Positions 1 to 10,459 of a stretch of DNA of 36,705 bases are shown here, in pieces. A model generated the notes under the pieces. It was not told the origin of the DNA and did not search any database. It worked only from the letters and a program-made list of their open reading frames with translations. Within the stretch, counting starts at the first letter, position 1. Every line of letters begins with the position of its first letter. The translations under genes were made by a program, and so were the position numbers. Source of the stretch: Candidatus Woesearchaeota archaeon (GTDB lineage: Archaea; Nanobdellota; Nanobdellia; Woesearchaeales; ARS49); the NCBI GenBank assembly GCA_023266895.1, contig JAHFOI010000007.1:1-36705 (forward strand), read 5' to 3'.

Positions 1-101
1 AGAGCATACAATTCGTTTTAAGGTTAGATTAATTTTTTCAAAAATCCAGACGTTTACTTTACAACTCATTATTTTCAATGTTTCTAGAGCAATCTATAGA
101 G

Positions 102-695
102 CTAAACTTCAATCACCAGGCCTAACGGTCCTGGATTGCATACCACTGCGCCACCAACGCGATCTTTTTTACCAAAGGTTTCATGGATATGCCCACTAAG
201 CGCAAGCAACACTTTATGAGTTTTCAAGAACTTTGTAATGCTTTTACAGCCCACATGGCCCCAGTTCTTGCCTAAAAAATCAAGCTTTGTACCATAAGGC
301 GGTGCATGAGTTATCAACACAACGCGTTTTCCTTGCATGGTTGAATTGATTTGTTTCGTAAAACGCTCAAACTCTGGTTCAACAAGAGAAAAACCTCCTC
401 CACCCCAGCCAACAAACATCAAATCATCGTACATTGCTGAATTTTGGTGTAAGCATTTTACGTTTCCTTTGCAATATTTTTTCAAACCACGCACTGTTTC
501 GTGATTTCCCGGAATAATAATTACTTCCTTGTGCAGTCCTGAAAGCCACTTCATCATTCTTCCCAAGCTATGTTCAAAAATAGTGAGATCACCGCAACAT
601 ACCACGATGTCAGGTTTGAATTCACGTACGCGTTGCTGTACAATCTTCATTGCCTTTGGATGTTCATGCACATCAGTAAACGCAAAGATTTTCAT
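102..695 (-). CDS. Calcineurin-like metallophosphoesterase
   Basis: Motifs DVHEH, GDL, GNHE and SGHIHE in order; start overlaps the stop of the upstream SpoIIM-like gene (ATGA). Confidence 0.9.
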   Translation of the reverse strand: MKIFAFTDVHEHPKAMKIVQQRVREFKPDIVVCCGDLTIFEHSLGRMMKWLSGLHKEVIIIPGNHETVRGLKKYCKGNVKCLHQNSAMYDDLMFVGWGGGGFSLVEPEFERFTKQINSTMQGKRVVLITHAPPYGTKLDFLGKNWGHVGCKSITKFLKTHKVLLALSGHIHETFGKKDRVGGAVVCNPGPLGLVIEV

Positions 696-1537
696 GAGAA
701 TGCCAATCGTGCTATTGTTGCATATGTGGTGAAGTTGTTCAGCACTATGGTTTCAATTCCTGCAGCAACCACAAGCACAACTACTGCTGCAACAAATATT
801 AAAAGATTAGAAATAAGTACTGTATTTTGTTCTTGACTTCCAAACTTTTCTTTTATGAGTGCTTCAGAAATCACTGTTCCTGAAATTACGCTTAACAAGT
901 AGGAAAGGATTTCCAAAAATACATGCGGTAACACGCTTAACAAAATAATACCAAAAAGTATTATAGGACTTCCTGCAATGCTTGCTGCAGCAGTTTTTGC
1001 AATGACTCCAAAAATAGTTCCCCATACTGATGCATTCCAAATAATAAGAAATATGCTGCCGTTGCCTGCAACAAGCGAAATCAAAAAACAGAGCATAAGC
1101 ACCTTAAAATTATTGACTAACAAACTCATGAACAGGGAAGGACTAAACGCATGACCCACGCCAAACAATACCTCTAATTGTTGCTTAAATAAAAAGTTGA
1201 CGCTCAAGGACGGGAGTACTAGTGCAAAAAATGCGAACACAAAAAAGCTACCAAAGAAAATAGTCAGGTATAACTTAAGCAATGTCTTATTATCCTGCCA
1301 GACTCGTAAGGGGTGAAAAACTGCATTTTTTTCTGAAGACTCTTCCAAAGAGGTGAACTTATATAATGAGGGAAGTAAGAGAATTGATGTGATAGCCACT
1401 GCAACAAGTGCAGGATCATTAGGGAATAGGAACATTGCAAGCGCAACTCCAAATACAGAATAGCCTGCACCCAACAAAAGCCCATACCATGGGTGCTCTT
1501 TTAAAAATTCAACAGAGTAGATTTGCTCAAATACCAT
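692..1537 (-). CDS. Stage II sporulation protein M (SpoIIM)-like integral membrane protein
   Basis: MVFEQIYSVEFLKEHPWYGLLLGAGYSVFG N-terminus plus multiple TM segments; TATA-like TTTTATATTC about 25 nt upstream of the MVFEQ start supports that start over the longer ORF (1582). Confidence 0.75.
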   Translation of the reverse strand: MVFEQIYSVEFLKEHPWYGLLLGAGYSVFGVALAMFLFPNDPALVAVAITSILLLPSLYKFTSLEESSEKNAVFHPLRVWQDNKTLLKLYLTIFFGSFFVFAFFALVLPSLSVNFLFKQQLEVLFGVGHAFSPSLFMSLLVNNFKVLMLCFLISLVAGNGSIFLIIWNASVWGTIFGVIAKTAAASIAGSPIILFGIILLSVLPHVFLEILSYLLSVISGTVISEALIKEKFGSQEQNTVLISNLLIFVAAVVVLVVAAGIETIVLNNFTTYATIARLAFS

Positions 1538-1658
1538 GCGAGAACTCAGTAGAGGGAATATATAAAATAGGAGGCTAAGCAAACCATCTCAAACCAACAC
1601 TTCTGAAAAAAATATTTTAGTATAGTAAACGTATGATAGCAGGTTTATGATTTGATGA

Positions 1659-2312
1659 TTATAGGTCTTTGAGTATTTTCATGAGTTCTTTTGGTGTGTT
1701 TGCAAAAAAATGTGGACTGATTTTTAGTTTTTTCAACTCGGTCAGGAGCTGTTCTTTTGTTTGCCACCCATATGTCACACTAATTATTTTTCCAATACCT
1801 GCATTGCGCGCAGTAAGCACATCTTTTGCCATGTCACCCACTAAAACTGTTTCAGAAGGAGTAGCTCCATGACGTTTCATGACTTCTAAAAATGGAAGAG
1901 GATTTGGTTTCATCAAATTCCCAGGATAACCGCTGACTTCAGCGAAATACTTGCGAATGCCTTGCTGTTGCAATTTCCTGCGTACACCAGTTCCATTACC
2001 ACCTGATATCACAACAAGTAAAGAGCGCGCATGTTGCGCCTTAATCACTTCAATTATACCTGGATAAAGCAAAGGTTTTTCTGTGCAAATATTTTTTTTA
2101 TAAAGTGCATTAGCAAGTTCCCATTGTTCTTGCGGAATTTTTAATCTCGAAAAGTTATTATGCCATTCAATATCATACCATGCCCGAAACTCATCAAATG
2201 TAAACTCAAAAGGGATTCCTAATGATTCACAAAGAAACTTGTATGAGCTGAAGCACCCTTGTTGAGAATCTACAAGTGTTCCATCAAAATCCCAAATTTG
2301 TAATTTATTCAT
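1659..2312 (-). CDS. HAD-superfamily hydrolase (phosphoglycolate phosphatase-like)
   Basis: DFDGTLVDS motif I, VISGGNG motif II, KPNP and VGDMAKDVLTARNAG motifs III/IV. Confidence 0.9.
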   Translation of the reverse strand: MNKLQIWDFDGTLVDSQQGCFSSYKFLCESLGIPFEFTFDEFRAWYDIEWHNNFSRLKIPQEQWELANALYKKNICTEKPLLYPGIIEVIKAQHARSLLVVISGGNGTGVRRKLQQQGIRKYFAEVSGYPGNLMKPNPLPFLEVMKRHGATPSETVLVGDMAKDVLTARNAGIGKIISVTYGWQTKEQLLTELKKLKISPHFFANTPKELMKILKDL

Positions 2313-2358
2313 AGTTGAAAAAAAAGGTTGAATATGCTTAAAAAACTTGTTTTATTCG

Positions 2359-3561
2359 CTACGAACACCGCACTGCTGCATCATATTCTTCAAGTACAAC
2401 AATATCTGCATCTGCAGGGCTTGATACAGTGTATAGTCTTCCATCAGTCATTGCAGCAATGTGCTCAGCAAGAGCTTTGCCTTCTTTATCAAGTTTAATG
2501 CCTACGATGGAAATTACAATGCCTGCACTTTTCGCAATTGATACTGCGTGTAGTGTTTCAGCTTCTGGAGAACTACCGCTTGTTGGTAAGGCATCCGTAA
2601 GTACTATGAGCAATTTTTTGTCTGCGTCTGCTGGAAAAAAGGAAACTGATCGCTGAATAAGGGTTGCAAAATTTGTTTGTTGTCCTGCACTCACACTTGC
2701 AATGGTGCGAATCAGGTGCACAAAATCAGTGGTTGGCACAAGTTCATGTTTTACATCAGAACCAAATACGATAAGCCCAACTTTGTTTTTGCGTGAAATA
2801 GCACGATATGCAAGCGCTATACCTGCTTTTTTTGCAATAGCAAGTTTTTCACCTTTCATGCTTGCGCTTGCATCAAGGCCGTACACGACTGAAAGAGAGC
2901 CTTTTGCTTCTCGTGAGACCGAACGTAAATCACTTGGCTGTAATTCTGAATGAGAACGTCGGATTGCTGAGCGTACTGATGCGCGTAACGCAAGATCTCT
3001 ATACGCATCACCTTTGTGAAACTGGCGAGGCCATGAGGCATCTCCAAGATGAGAAACACGTTTTGACACATAGTCTCCAGTAAGACCTTGTGCAGATAGT
3101 TTATCAAGCTCTTCAGCACATAACACCAGGCCTGCCAGGGTGAATCCTTGCGTTGTTGGCACGCCTTGCGCATCTAACAATCCTTTTTCTTTTAGTTTAT
3201 CAACACGTGCTTGAATTTGGCGACGTAATTCTTTTTTAAATTCTGGAATTTTTTTGTTTCTATCAATATATGCTCCAGAATATCCTGTCAGCAGTCGAAA
3301 CAGGCGTTCTCCATACAACTGTTTTGCTGCAGCATATCTCTGTACCATGTTTTCAAATAATGCTGATGGCACAAAGGCATTAATGCCTTGGCTTGCGCCT
3401 TGCTCAAGAAGTTTTCCATCATCAATAGATTGCTTATCGTTTTGTAGTACAGAACGCATTAACTTATCTTCTTCAGATTGTGTTGCAAGACTGCCTTGTG
3501 TTTCTTCAATTTTTTCCCAAGACTTTAATTCAGTGTTAGAATCGCCGTCAAAGAAAACCAT
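2359..3561 (-). CDS. von Willebrand factor A domain protein, Mg-chelatase ChlD-like
   Basis: VYGLDASASMKGEKL MIDAS motif (DxSxS-like), LIVLTDALPTSG; likely start ATGGTTTTCTTTGAC overlaps the end of the AAA gene. Confidence 0.85.
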   Translation of the reverse strand: MVFFDGDSNTELKSWEKIEETQGSLATQSEEDKLMRSVLQNDKQSIDDGKLLEQGASQGINAFVPSALFENMVQRYAAAKQLYGERLFRLLTGYSGAYIDRNKKIPEFKKELRRQIQARVDKLKEKGLLDAQGVPTTQGFTLAGLVLCAEELDKLSAQGLTGDYVSKRVSHLGDASWPRQFHKGDAYRDLALRASVRSAIRRSHSELQPSDLRSVSREAKGSLSVVYGLDASASMKGEKLAIAKKAGIALAYRAISRKNKVGLIVFGSDVKHELVPTTDFVHLIRTIASVSAGQQTNFATLIQRSVSFFPADADKKLLIVLTDALPTSGSSPEAETLHAVSIAKSAGIVISIVGIKLDKEGKALAEHIAAMTDGRLYTVSSPADADIVVLEEYDAAVRCS

Positions 3562-4570
3562 CTCCGTGCATATCAGGGTGTTCCTGACAAAATTTGGCAA
3601 ATTCCTGTACAACAAACTGTTCTGGTGATTGCAAGAATTTCACTGAAGGCTTGAGCTCAATACGGTGTGCGAGCACTGACAAAAATGCATCAGCAATATC
3701 ATCAGGAGTTACTATTTTTCTGCGTGCCAAAAACGCATTTGCTTGACTGCGCTCAAACATGCCTAATGATGCACGAACACTTGGCTTACGTTTAATATCT
3801 TTATGTACTCGTAGTTCTCGAATAAATTCTAAGGCATTTGCGAGTAATGGATTTGGAAAATCTACTAGAAGTTTTTCTCCTTTTGTGCGCACAATTTGGG
3901 TTTCAATAGCTAATGATTCTGGGTGGTCCATGAGGACAACGTCAAAACGATCTAAGAAAACATCTGATAATCGTTCTGTGCTTGCGGTTTCATCAGGGTT
4001 CATGGTGCCAATAAATAAAAAGTTTGCCTCAAGCTCAACCGTATGACTTCCAATGGTTGCTTTGCCTTCTTCAAGCACTTGAAGCAAGGAGTTTTGAATT
4101 TTTTCAGGAGCACGGTTTACTTCATCAAAAAACAAAATGCCTTGGTTTGCTTTGAACATTTTTCCTGGGGAAAACGCCTGAACACTTGCTGCTCCAAATT
4201 GCAATGCTTTGACTGGGTCAATGTCACCTAAGAGGTCTTCAGCGGTGAGATCAGGACTTCCTTGGACGCGCACAAAGCGCTCAGCTCCTTTTATCAGGCG
4301 TGTTTTTGGTTTCTTTGACTGGCATGAAGGACACGCAGGATGTTGTGGACTACAATGATACTCACAATCATTGAGCACTACATCAGGCAAGAGTGCAGCA
4401 ACATTTTTTGCAAGAGTTGTTTTACCAACACCTGGAGGTCCTGCAATAATCACGTGTCTGCCCATTATGAGTGCGCTTTTTAATTGCTGTTTTGTTTTTT
4501 CCTGACCAAGGATTTCTGTAAAAGAATCTTTAGCGAGCAACACTTTTTGAAACACGTCTTGAAGAGCCAT
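3548..4570 (-). CDS. MoxR/Mg-chelatase ChlI-type AAA+ ATPase
   Basis: GPPGVGKTTLAKNVA Walker A, ILFFDEVNRAP Walker B, GTMNPDE sensor; Cys-rich insert CEYHCSPQHPACPSC. Confidence 0.9.
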   Translation of the reverse strand: MALQDVFQKVLLAKDSFTEILGQEKTKQQLKSALIMGRHVIIAGPPGVGKTTLAKNVAALLPDVVLNDCEYHCSPQHPACPSCQSKKPKTRLIKGAERFVRVQGSPDLTAEDLLGDIDPVKALQFGAASVQAFSPGKMFKANQGILFFDEVNRAPEKIQNSLLQVLEEGKATIGSHTVELEANFLFIGTMNPDETASTERLSDVFLDRFDVVLMDHPESLAIETQIVRTKGEKLLVDFPNPLLANALEFIRELRVHKDIKRKPSVRASLGMFERSQANAFLARRKIVTPDDIADAFLSVLAHRIELKPSVKFLQSPEQFVVQEFAKFCQEHPDMHGDGFL

Positions 4571-4657
4571 ACATCACCTGTCTGGCAACAAAGATCAGTT
4601 GAGTTAAAAAAGGTTGCGGTAGAAAGTTTTATATACTACTTTTACCACTTAGTAACC

Positions 4658-4903
4658 ATGACGACTGATACACGTACTATTAAAGTAAGCACGAATAATT
4701 ATCATGCGATTTGTGAATTTGCAGGAGAATTACAAAAAGCAAGGGGTCAGCCAGTTTCTGTAGACCGTGCGATTAGTGAACTTCTTAACAAAAGACCTAT
4801 TTGCGATCTTGCAGGAAGCTGGAAGATGAATGATGATGAAGCAAAGACCATGCTTCAATCACTCAAAAAAGGGTGGAGTTCTTGGAAAACAAAATCTGCT
4901 TAG
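4658..4903 (+). CDS. VapB-like antitoxin
   Basis: Small ORF (MTTDTRTIKVSTNNYHAICEFAGELQKARGQPVSVDRAISELL) directly upstream of and overlapping a PIN-domain ORF; TATA-like GTTTTATATAC about 26 nt upstream. Confidence 0.75.
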   Translation: MTTDTRTIKVSTNNYHAICEFAGELQKARGQPVSVDRAISELLNKRPICDLAGSWKMNDDEAKTMLQSLKKGWSSWKTKSA

Positions 4904-5274
4904 ACACTGATTTCTTAGTTGATTTTCTAAGAAAAAAACAAGACTGTTTAGAATTTGTTGCAAAACATGAAAACAGCATTTCTCTTAGTACAACACGAAT
5001 AAACTTGTTTGAGCTTTATTATGGTGCGCACAAAACCGGAAAGCTAGAACGAATAGCTGCAGTTGATGAATTGCAGCAAAGACTGTGGATACTAGAACTT
5101 TCTCAGGTCTCACTCAGTGATGCAGGAAAAACTGCAGCAGTATTGGAAAAAAGTGGTTTAATGATTGAATTCAGAGACATACTGATTGGCTGCATTGCAA
5201 AAGCACAAGGATTTGCGCTGAAAACAAACAACAAAAAACACTTTCAGAGAATTCCTGGGTTGAAAGTTGTGTAG
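4873..5274 (+). CDS. vapC: PIN-domain ribonuclease, VapC-like toxin
   Basis: LDTDFLVDFL, FELYYGA, RDILIGCIAKAQGFALKTNNKKHFQRIPGLKV: PIN acidic residues and C-terminal pattern. Start GTG (4873) or TTG (4882). Confidence 0.85.
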   Translation: MEFLENKICLDTDFLVDFLRKKQDCLEFVAKHENSISLSTTRINLFELYYGAHKTGKLERIAAVDELQQRLWILELSQVSLSDAGKTAAVLEKSGLMIEFRDILIGCIAKAQGFALKTNNKKHFQRIPGLKVV

Positions 5275-5301
5275 AAAAAAATCTTCAACTAAGATCGATA
5301 G

Positions 5302-5460
5302 TTATTCTTTTACTGCAATCATACTTATTTCTACACTCGCACCAAGAGGTAGTTCTTTCACACAAACTGTCTCACGTGCAGGAAAGGGCTCGCAGACATA
5401 ACTTCCGTAGATCGCACTTACTTTTGCGTACGTATTCATTTCTGTGATAAAAATAATTCT
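5302..5460 (-). pseudogene. Truncated RidA/YjgF remnant (C-terminal part only)
   Basis: My translation of the minus strand reads RIIFITEMNTYAKVSAIYGSYVCEPFPARETVCVKELPLGASVEISMIAVKE*, matching the RidA C-terminal signature (PARxTV.V..LP.GA.VEI..IA); the N-terminal half is replaced by the 3' end of the CDC48 gene. Confidence 0.75.
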
Positions 5461-5462
5461 TT

Positions 5463-7739
5463 TCACCCAAAGTATGCTGGTATTTCTTGTTTCATTTCTT
5501 TGGCTCGTGCGCTTCTAAAGCGTTGTTGTAAGTCTTCATATGCTTTTTCAACATCTTTTGTTACTGAAGGTGAAACTTTGTCTAATGCTTTTTTGAAATG
5601 TTCCATGCCAACTTCTTTTGCTTCAATGTTTTCACGCAAGGCAAAAATTGCTGCTTCGCGGCATACTGCTTCTACATCTGCACCAACATAGCCCTCAGTT
5701 TCTTCAGCAAGCCAATCTGTATCAACATCTTTTGCAAGAGGCATATCTTTGGTGTGTACTTTAAAAATCTCCAAACGGCTTTCTTTTCCAGGAACTGCAG
5801 TTAAAATAATTCTGTCAAAACGACCAGGCCTGAGTAATGCTGTGTCAATCATGTCAGGACGATTGGTTGCGCCAACAATGACCACATCACTGAGTGCTTC
5901 AAGACCATCAATTTCTGTTAGCAATTGGTTTACCACGCGCTCAGTTGCATGACTATCTGAACTCACACCACGACGCGGAGCTAGTGCATCAAGTTCATCA
6001 AAGAAAATAACTGTTGGTGCTGCCTGACGTGCTTTTGTAAATATTTCGCGTACTGCTTTCTCACTTTCGCCAACCCATTTGCTTAACAATTCTGGGCCTT
6101 TTACTGAAATAAAATTTGCCTCGCTTTCATTTGCAATTGCTTTGGCAAGAAGTGTTTTGCCAGTGCCTGGAGCGCCATATAACAAAATACCTTTTGGAGG
6201 TGTTACGCCAAGACGTCGGAATGCATCAGGATTTTTCAATGGCCACTCAACCGCCTCAGCAAGCTCTTGCTTAATACTTTGTAAGCCACCAATATCCTCC
6301 CACTTTACCTGAGGAGTTTCAATAAGTACCTCACGCAACGCGCTTGGACGCACAACTTTTAATGCTTCCTTAAAGTCTTTGCGAGAAACACGAAGTTTTT
6401 CTAATAATTCCTGAGGAAATGGCTCATCTTTTTCCTTATCATATTTCATCTCAGGCAAGACATTGCGAAGTACAATCATTGCAGCTTCTTTTGCAAGCGC
6501 AGCAAGATCTGCTCCTACAAAGCCGTGCGTGCTTGCGGCAAGTTCCTTCAAATTAACATCTTTTAATAAAGGCATGTTTCTCGTGTGAATCTTCAAAATA
6601 TTAAGGCGTCCTTCTTTGTTTGGCACGCCAACTTCCATTTCTCTATCAAAACGTCCTGGTCTACGAAGTGCTGGATCAAGAAGATTAGGCATGTTTGTGG
6701 CAGCAATCACCACTACACGACCACGTGACTTTAGCCCGTCCATTAACGCAAGCATTTGTGCAACAACACGCCGCTCCACTTCGCCTCTTGTTTCCTCACG
6801 TTTAGACGCAATTGCATCAATTTCATCAATGAACATAATGCTTGGCGCATTCTTTTCAGCTTCTTCAAATTTCTTTCTCAAATTATTCTCTGACTCACCA
6901 TAATATTTTGACATGACTTCAGGACCATTAATTACAATAAAGTGTGCATTTGTTTCATTGGCAACTGCTTTCGCAAGAAGTGTTTTACCAGTACCTGGAG
7001 GTCCGTGCAGCAACAAACCTTTTGGTGGTTCAATACCTAAGTGTTCAAAAATTTCAGGATGTTTTAATGGCAATTCAATCATTTCGCGAATCTTACGAAT
7101 TTCTTCCTCCAAACCACCTACGTCTTCATATGTTACTTCAGGAACTGCTTCTTCCTTAAACTCAACACCTTCAGGATTTAACTGAACCTCTGTCGCTTCA
7201 GTAACTAATGCAGCCTGCTTTGGCTGAGTTTCAACTACCACAAACTTTAAATCACCAAAACCAAAAACCATAGTTTCATCAAGCATGCTAAACATGTCTT
7301 CAACAAGGTCTCCTTGCATGCGACGACGACGGCGCGTGCCTCCTAAGCTAATAATATCGCCTTTGACAACAGGTCTGCCAAGTAATGCTTGTTTAAAATA
7401 AGCAGGTGGTGCTTTGACCATGATACCTTCGCGTGCAGGAGCAATGATAACTTTTTTTGCTTCTTTGACATCTGCTTTTCTGACTACCACTAATTCGCCA
7501 ATGCCTGTTTTGGAATTCTTTCGTGTCAAACCATCCATACGAATAATACTATCACCAATATCACCAGGATATGCTCTATCAACAACACCAACAGTCTTAC
7601 GTACTCCCTCAATTTCAATAATATCACCCGGACGCAAATCAAGCTCACGCATAAATCCAGAATCAATACGTACAATGCCTTTATTTACATCATCTTGAAT
7701 AGCTTCTGCAACTTTGAGACGAATATCAGCTTGCACCAT
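5463..7739 (-). CDS. CDC48/VCP-like AAA+ ATPase with two AAA domains
   Basis: N-terminal double-psi barrel region, two Walker A motifs ([30 protein letters not shown]), two Walker B and SRH regions. Confidence 0.97.
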   Translation of the reverse strand: MVQADIRLKVAEAIQDDVNKGIVRIDSGFMRELDLRPGDIIEIEGVRKTVGVVDRAYPGDIGDSIIRMDGLTRKNSKTGIGELVVVRKADVKEAKKVIIAPAREGIMVKAPPAYFKQALLGRPVVKGDIISLGGTRRRRRMQGDLVEDMFSMLDETMVFGFGDLKFVVVETQPKQAALVTEATEVQLNPEGVEFKEEAVPEVTYEDVGGLEEEIRKIREMIELPLKHPEIFEHLGIEPPKGLLLHGPPGTGKTLLAKAVANETNAHFIVINGPEVMSKYYGESENNLRKKFEEAEKNAPSIMFIDEIDAIASKREETRGEVERRVVAQMLALMDGLKSRGRVVVIAATNMPNLLDPALRRPGRFDREMEVGVPNKEGRLNILKIHTRNMPLLKDVNLKELAASTHGFVGADLAALAKEAAMIVLRNVLPEMKYDKEKDEPFPQELLEKLRVSRKDFKEALKVVRPSALREVLIETPQVKWEDIGGLQSIKQELAEAVEWPLKNPDAFRRLGVTPPKGILLYGAPGTGKTLLAKAIANESEANFISVKGPELLSKWVGESEKAVREIFTKARQAAPTVIFFDELDALAPRRGVSSDSHATERVVNQLLTEIDGLEALSDVVIVGATNRPDMIDTALLRPGRFDRIILTAVPGKESRLEIFKVHTKDMPLAKDVDTDWLAEETEGYVGADVEAVCREAAIFALRENIEAKEVGMEHFKKALDKVSPSVTKDVEKAYEDLQQRFRSARAKEMKQEIPAYFG

Positions 7740-7785
7740 AGTCAATCCTCGGTTTTTTTCTTGGCAGAATGCAAACCAGCAAGTC

Positions 7786-8193
7786 CTACTTAATGTTCAC
7801 TCTAGGAAGCTGAATAGGTGGAGGCAGACCAACTTCACGACTCAATATAAGAGCCTCAATGTTGGCGCGTTGAATAATACTTGTAAGCAAGGCAGCTTTT
7901 ATATCTTTAGGTAATGATTTGTCTTTTTGCCATGATTTTTGTAGTTCATCAACTTGTGCTTCGCTTTCAAGGAATAATAATTCTCCTAAAATTTCAACTT
8001 TGGCAATCTTTGGCTCATACATCACAGTAAACTCAAATCCTACTTTAAGAAGTGGTTGTTTTGCGGTGCCTACGGTAAAATCGCCTTTATCAACAGAAGT
8101 TATGATAACATTATTTCTGATGTTTACTTTTCCTTTAATCTGACCAGTTTTTTCTAAACCAAGTTTTGTAAAGTTTACGCCAAGGATTCCCAT
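7786..8193 (-). CDS. Conserved hypothetical protein (135 aa)
   Basis: ORF with AGGTGAT Shine-Dalgarno-like sequence upstream; sits between cdc48 and tfb genes on the same strand; family not recognised. Confidence 0.7.
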   Translation of the reverse strand: MGILGVNFTKLGLEKTGQIKGKVNIRNNVIITSVDKGDFTVGTAKQPLLKVGFEFTVMYEPKIAKVEILGELLFLESEAQVDELQKSWQKDKSLPKDIKAALLTSIIQRANIEALILSREVGLPPPIQLPRVNIK

Positions 8194-8256
8194 AGTATCA
8201 CCTATATTTTTGCGTGTTCAAGGTCTATTTAAAGCTTGGGTTTTAGAACGAAAAAT

Positions 8257-9159
8257 TTATACATACTTTCTTTTTTTTGCTTTGCTTCCTGGTTTTTTAG
8301 GAAACAACATTTGTAGTGTGTTGCGTAAAGTTGTTTCAGTAATGCCTGCAGTTTGTGCAATGCTTTTTTGGGTGCGCTGCACTTCTGACTGTAAGCAGGC
8401 AACATACATGGCAGTTGCTGCGAGAGACAATGGGTTCATGCCAGATTTTTTGCGAATAAATTCTTCAAGTAATTTGACTGCTTTTTGTTCAACTTTGTGT
8501 GTCAAACTGAGTTTTGCCGAGAATTTTGCAACAAAATCAACAGGACTTGCAGGATGAATTTTTAAGCTTAGGGTGCGAATCAAGAGTTTTGTGGTTCTAT
8601 GAAGTGTGCGCAAGTCAATGTCTGCCTTAGTTGCGAATTCTTTCCACGCAATAGGTGCTTGATTACGTTTGCATGCAATCCATACTGTTGCAGTCACAAG
8701 ATGCTCTGTAGGTCTACAGCGCGCAAGATTGCGTGCCACAGCTTCACGATACAATTCAGCAGCATCTTTTTCTATGTATGAAGGCACGCCAAGACGTGAG
8801 GTGAGCATACGTAAGTTATTAAATGCTTGATCAAGGCGGTGCTCAAAACCAGTAGCTGCCCAGCCTTGTTTTGCACGCAAGCGTTTTACTTTTAAGCGCT
8901 GCTTTCCAGTTAAATGAGAAAGATCACCGAGATTGCCTACTGTTGTGGCAAGATTATTGCCAATTCTTGGATCAAAAGGTGCTCCTGCATGACGATTGCT
9001 TTCACCGCTGCCATCTTCATCAAATTCACGCCAATCTGCGCCAAAATCAATAGGGTTATCTTCTAGGACAAATGCACATTTTTTGCAGATTACTTCACCA
9101 CGTGCTTTGTGCATGAAGAATGCTGTACTTCCACAATCTGGGCAGGCTGATTCAATCAT
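8257..9159 (-). CDS. tfb: Transcription initiation factor IIB (TFB)
   Basis: Zn ribbon CPDC...CKKC, then two cyclin-like repeats; Start at MIESACPDC. Confidence 0.95.
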   Translation of the reverse strand: MIESACPDCGSTAFFMHKARGEVICKKCAFVLEDNPIDFGADWREFDEDGSGESNRHAGAPFDPRIGNNLATTVGNLGDLSHLTGKQRLKVKRLRAKQGWAATGFEHRLDQAFNNLRMLTSRLGVPSYIEKDAAELYREAVARNLARCRPTEHLVTATVWIACKRNQAPIAWKEFATKADIDLRTLHRTTKLLIRTLSLKIHPASPVDFVAKFSAKLSLTHKVEQKAVKLLEEFIRKKSGMNPLSLAATAMYVACLQSEVQRTQKSIAQTAGITETTLRNTLQMLFPKKPGSKAKKRKYV

Positions 9160-9509
9160 ATAACAACCACTCACGAACAACAGGCAGAATTATGTTGTTC
9201 TCGCCTATAGTATCAAGATGAGTATATAAATCTTTCGAAATTAGTTCCTCTTTAATAGTAACAAAGCATTATCTTTGTTTATCCTGGTTAACCACAACCC
9301 TTTTTGTCAGAATTTTGTGTAACCTATCGAAATTCTTTATTTTTACTATTTATTATAGTTTATGCAGCTAATCTCCTCAGAATAAACACCACTCTGCACA
9401 GCTATCTTTCTATGGCATGCTGCATTTACTGCAATTAAAGTATGAAAACTTGGTGAATCTATTGAACTGTCTACCATAAGCATATAAGACCCCTTGCATG
9501 CTCAAGCAC

Positions 9510-10304
9510 ATGCTCCTCGTTGATGTTCATGCACACTTGAATCATTCAAGATTTAATACTGACTTATCTGCGGTAATTGCACGTGCACAGCAAGCAGGAG
9601 TGAAAGCAATCATAGTCAATGGAGTAAATCATTCCACCAATCAAGAAGTGCTTGCTCTTGCCAAACAATGTCCAATTATCAAGCCAGCATTAGGTCTCTA
9701 TCCCACTGATGCAATAGGTTTTTCATCAGATGCTACTGAAGAGCAAGGGCTTGCGCGTCAATTCACTCCAGTTGATGACACACTAGAATTCATACGCAAA
9801 CACAAAGCAGATATTATTGCAATTGGTGAGGTAGGCATTGATTACAAAGAAGCTAATGCCCCTGACCAAATCACACAGCAAAAAGTAGTATTTCAAAAAA
9901 TTATTGCGCTTGCTGAGCAAATCAAAAAACCACTTATTGTGCATTCCAGAAATGCGGAATCAGATGTGATTGACCTTTTGCAAAGCAGTTCTTGTAACAA
10001 AGTTGTGATGCATTGTTTTGGTGGCAGAAAAACACTTGTACGAAAAGCAACAGATGCCGGATTTTATTTTTCAATACCACCTGTTTGTCAAAGATTACAG
10101 CATTTTAGCATGGTGATTGCTGAGGTGCCCCTGAATCAGTTGCTTACAGAAACTGATGCTCCATACTTATCACCAGTTGCTGGCCAGCGTAATGAACCAG
10201 CAAACGTGTTGGAAAGTATCAAGAAAATTGCTGAAATAAAAAAATTCACTCCTGAAGAAGTTGCGAACAATGTGTGGATGAATTACCAAAAACTATTCTT
10301 ATGA
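9510..10304 (+). CDS. TatD-family hydrolase
   Basis: VDVHAHLNH, IGEVGIDYKEA, VHSRNAE, LTETDAPYLSP; TATA-like GCATATAAGA about 27 nt before this ATG suggests a leaderless start here rather than 9498. Confidence 0.92.
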   Translation: MLLVDVHAHLNHSRFNTDLSAVIARAQQAGVKAIIVNGVNHSTNQEVLALAKQCPIIKPALGLYPTDAIGFSSDATEEQGLARQFTPVDDTLEFIRKHKADIIAIGEVGIDYKEANAPDQITQQKVVFQKIIALAEQIKKPLIVHSRNAESDVIDLLQSSSCNKVVMHCFGGRKTLVRKATDAGFYFSIPPVCQRLQHFSMVIAEVPLNQLLTETDAPYLSPVAGQRNEPANVLESIKKIAEIKKFTPEEVANNVWMNYQKLFL

Positions 10305-10386
10305 GCCCGGCCAGGATCGAACTGGCGACCTTCTCCCGTTTCAATAGTTTTGTGAAGGAGACGTCATACCGCTAGACCACGGGCTC
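10302..10386 (-). tRNA. tRNA-Val (CAC) with a 13-nt intron at the canonical 37/38 site
   Basis: Acceptor GAGCCCG/CGGGCTC, T-arm GCCAG-TTCGATC-CTGGC, anticodon stem TCTCC/GGAGA. A 4-bp TTCA/TGAA helix with 3-nt bulges (CAA and ACG) fits a bulge-helix-bulge, leaving loop TTCACAG. TATA-like GCTTTTTAAG about 27 nt upstream. No encoded CCA. Confidence 0.85.
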
Positions 10387-10459
10387 AGAACTCCTCATCA
10401 AGCCTAAATCACTTAAAAAGCTTGCTGAACTCGAGTAATAAGTGACACGTATTTCACTT

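Noticed and set aside
2856-3173. Antisense/alternative-frame ORFs inside the VWA gene (also 2862-3083 and 2702-2953)
   Set aside because: They lie within a strongly supported CDS and show no recognisable motifs; the same applies to the many other shadow ORFs in the track.
5500-7185. Plus-strand ORFs antisense to cdc48
   Set aside because: The CDC48 assignment is unambiguous and the antisense products are low-complexity Ser/Arg-rich shadows.
9160-9509. Possible ncRNA in the long AT-rich gap between tfb and tatD
   Set aside because: Only promoter-like elements for the flanking genes were recognisable; no stable stem or C/D-box arrangement found by eye.
10302-10386. tRNA-Glu (TTC) reading of the first tRNA
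   Set aside because: The D-arm and anticodon stem look Glu-like, but a TTC anticodon would put C at position 33; the BHB geometry gives U33 and CAC. Some uncertainty remains.
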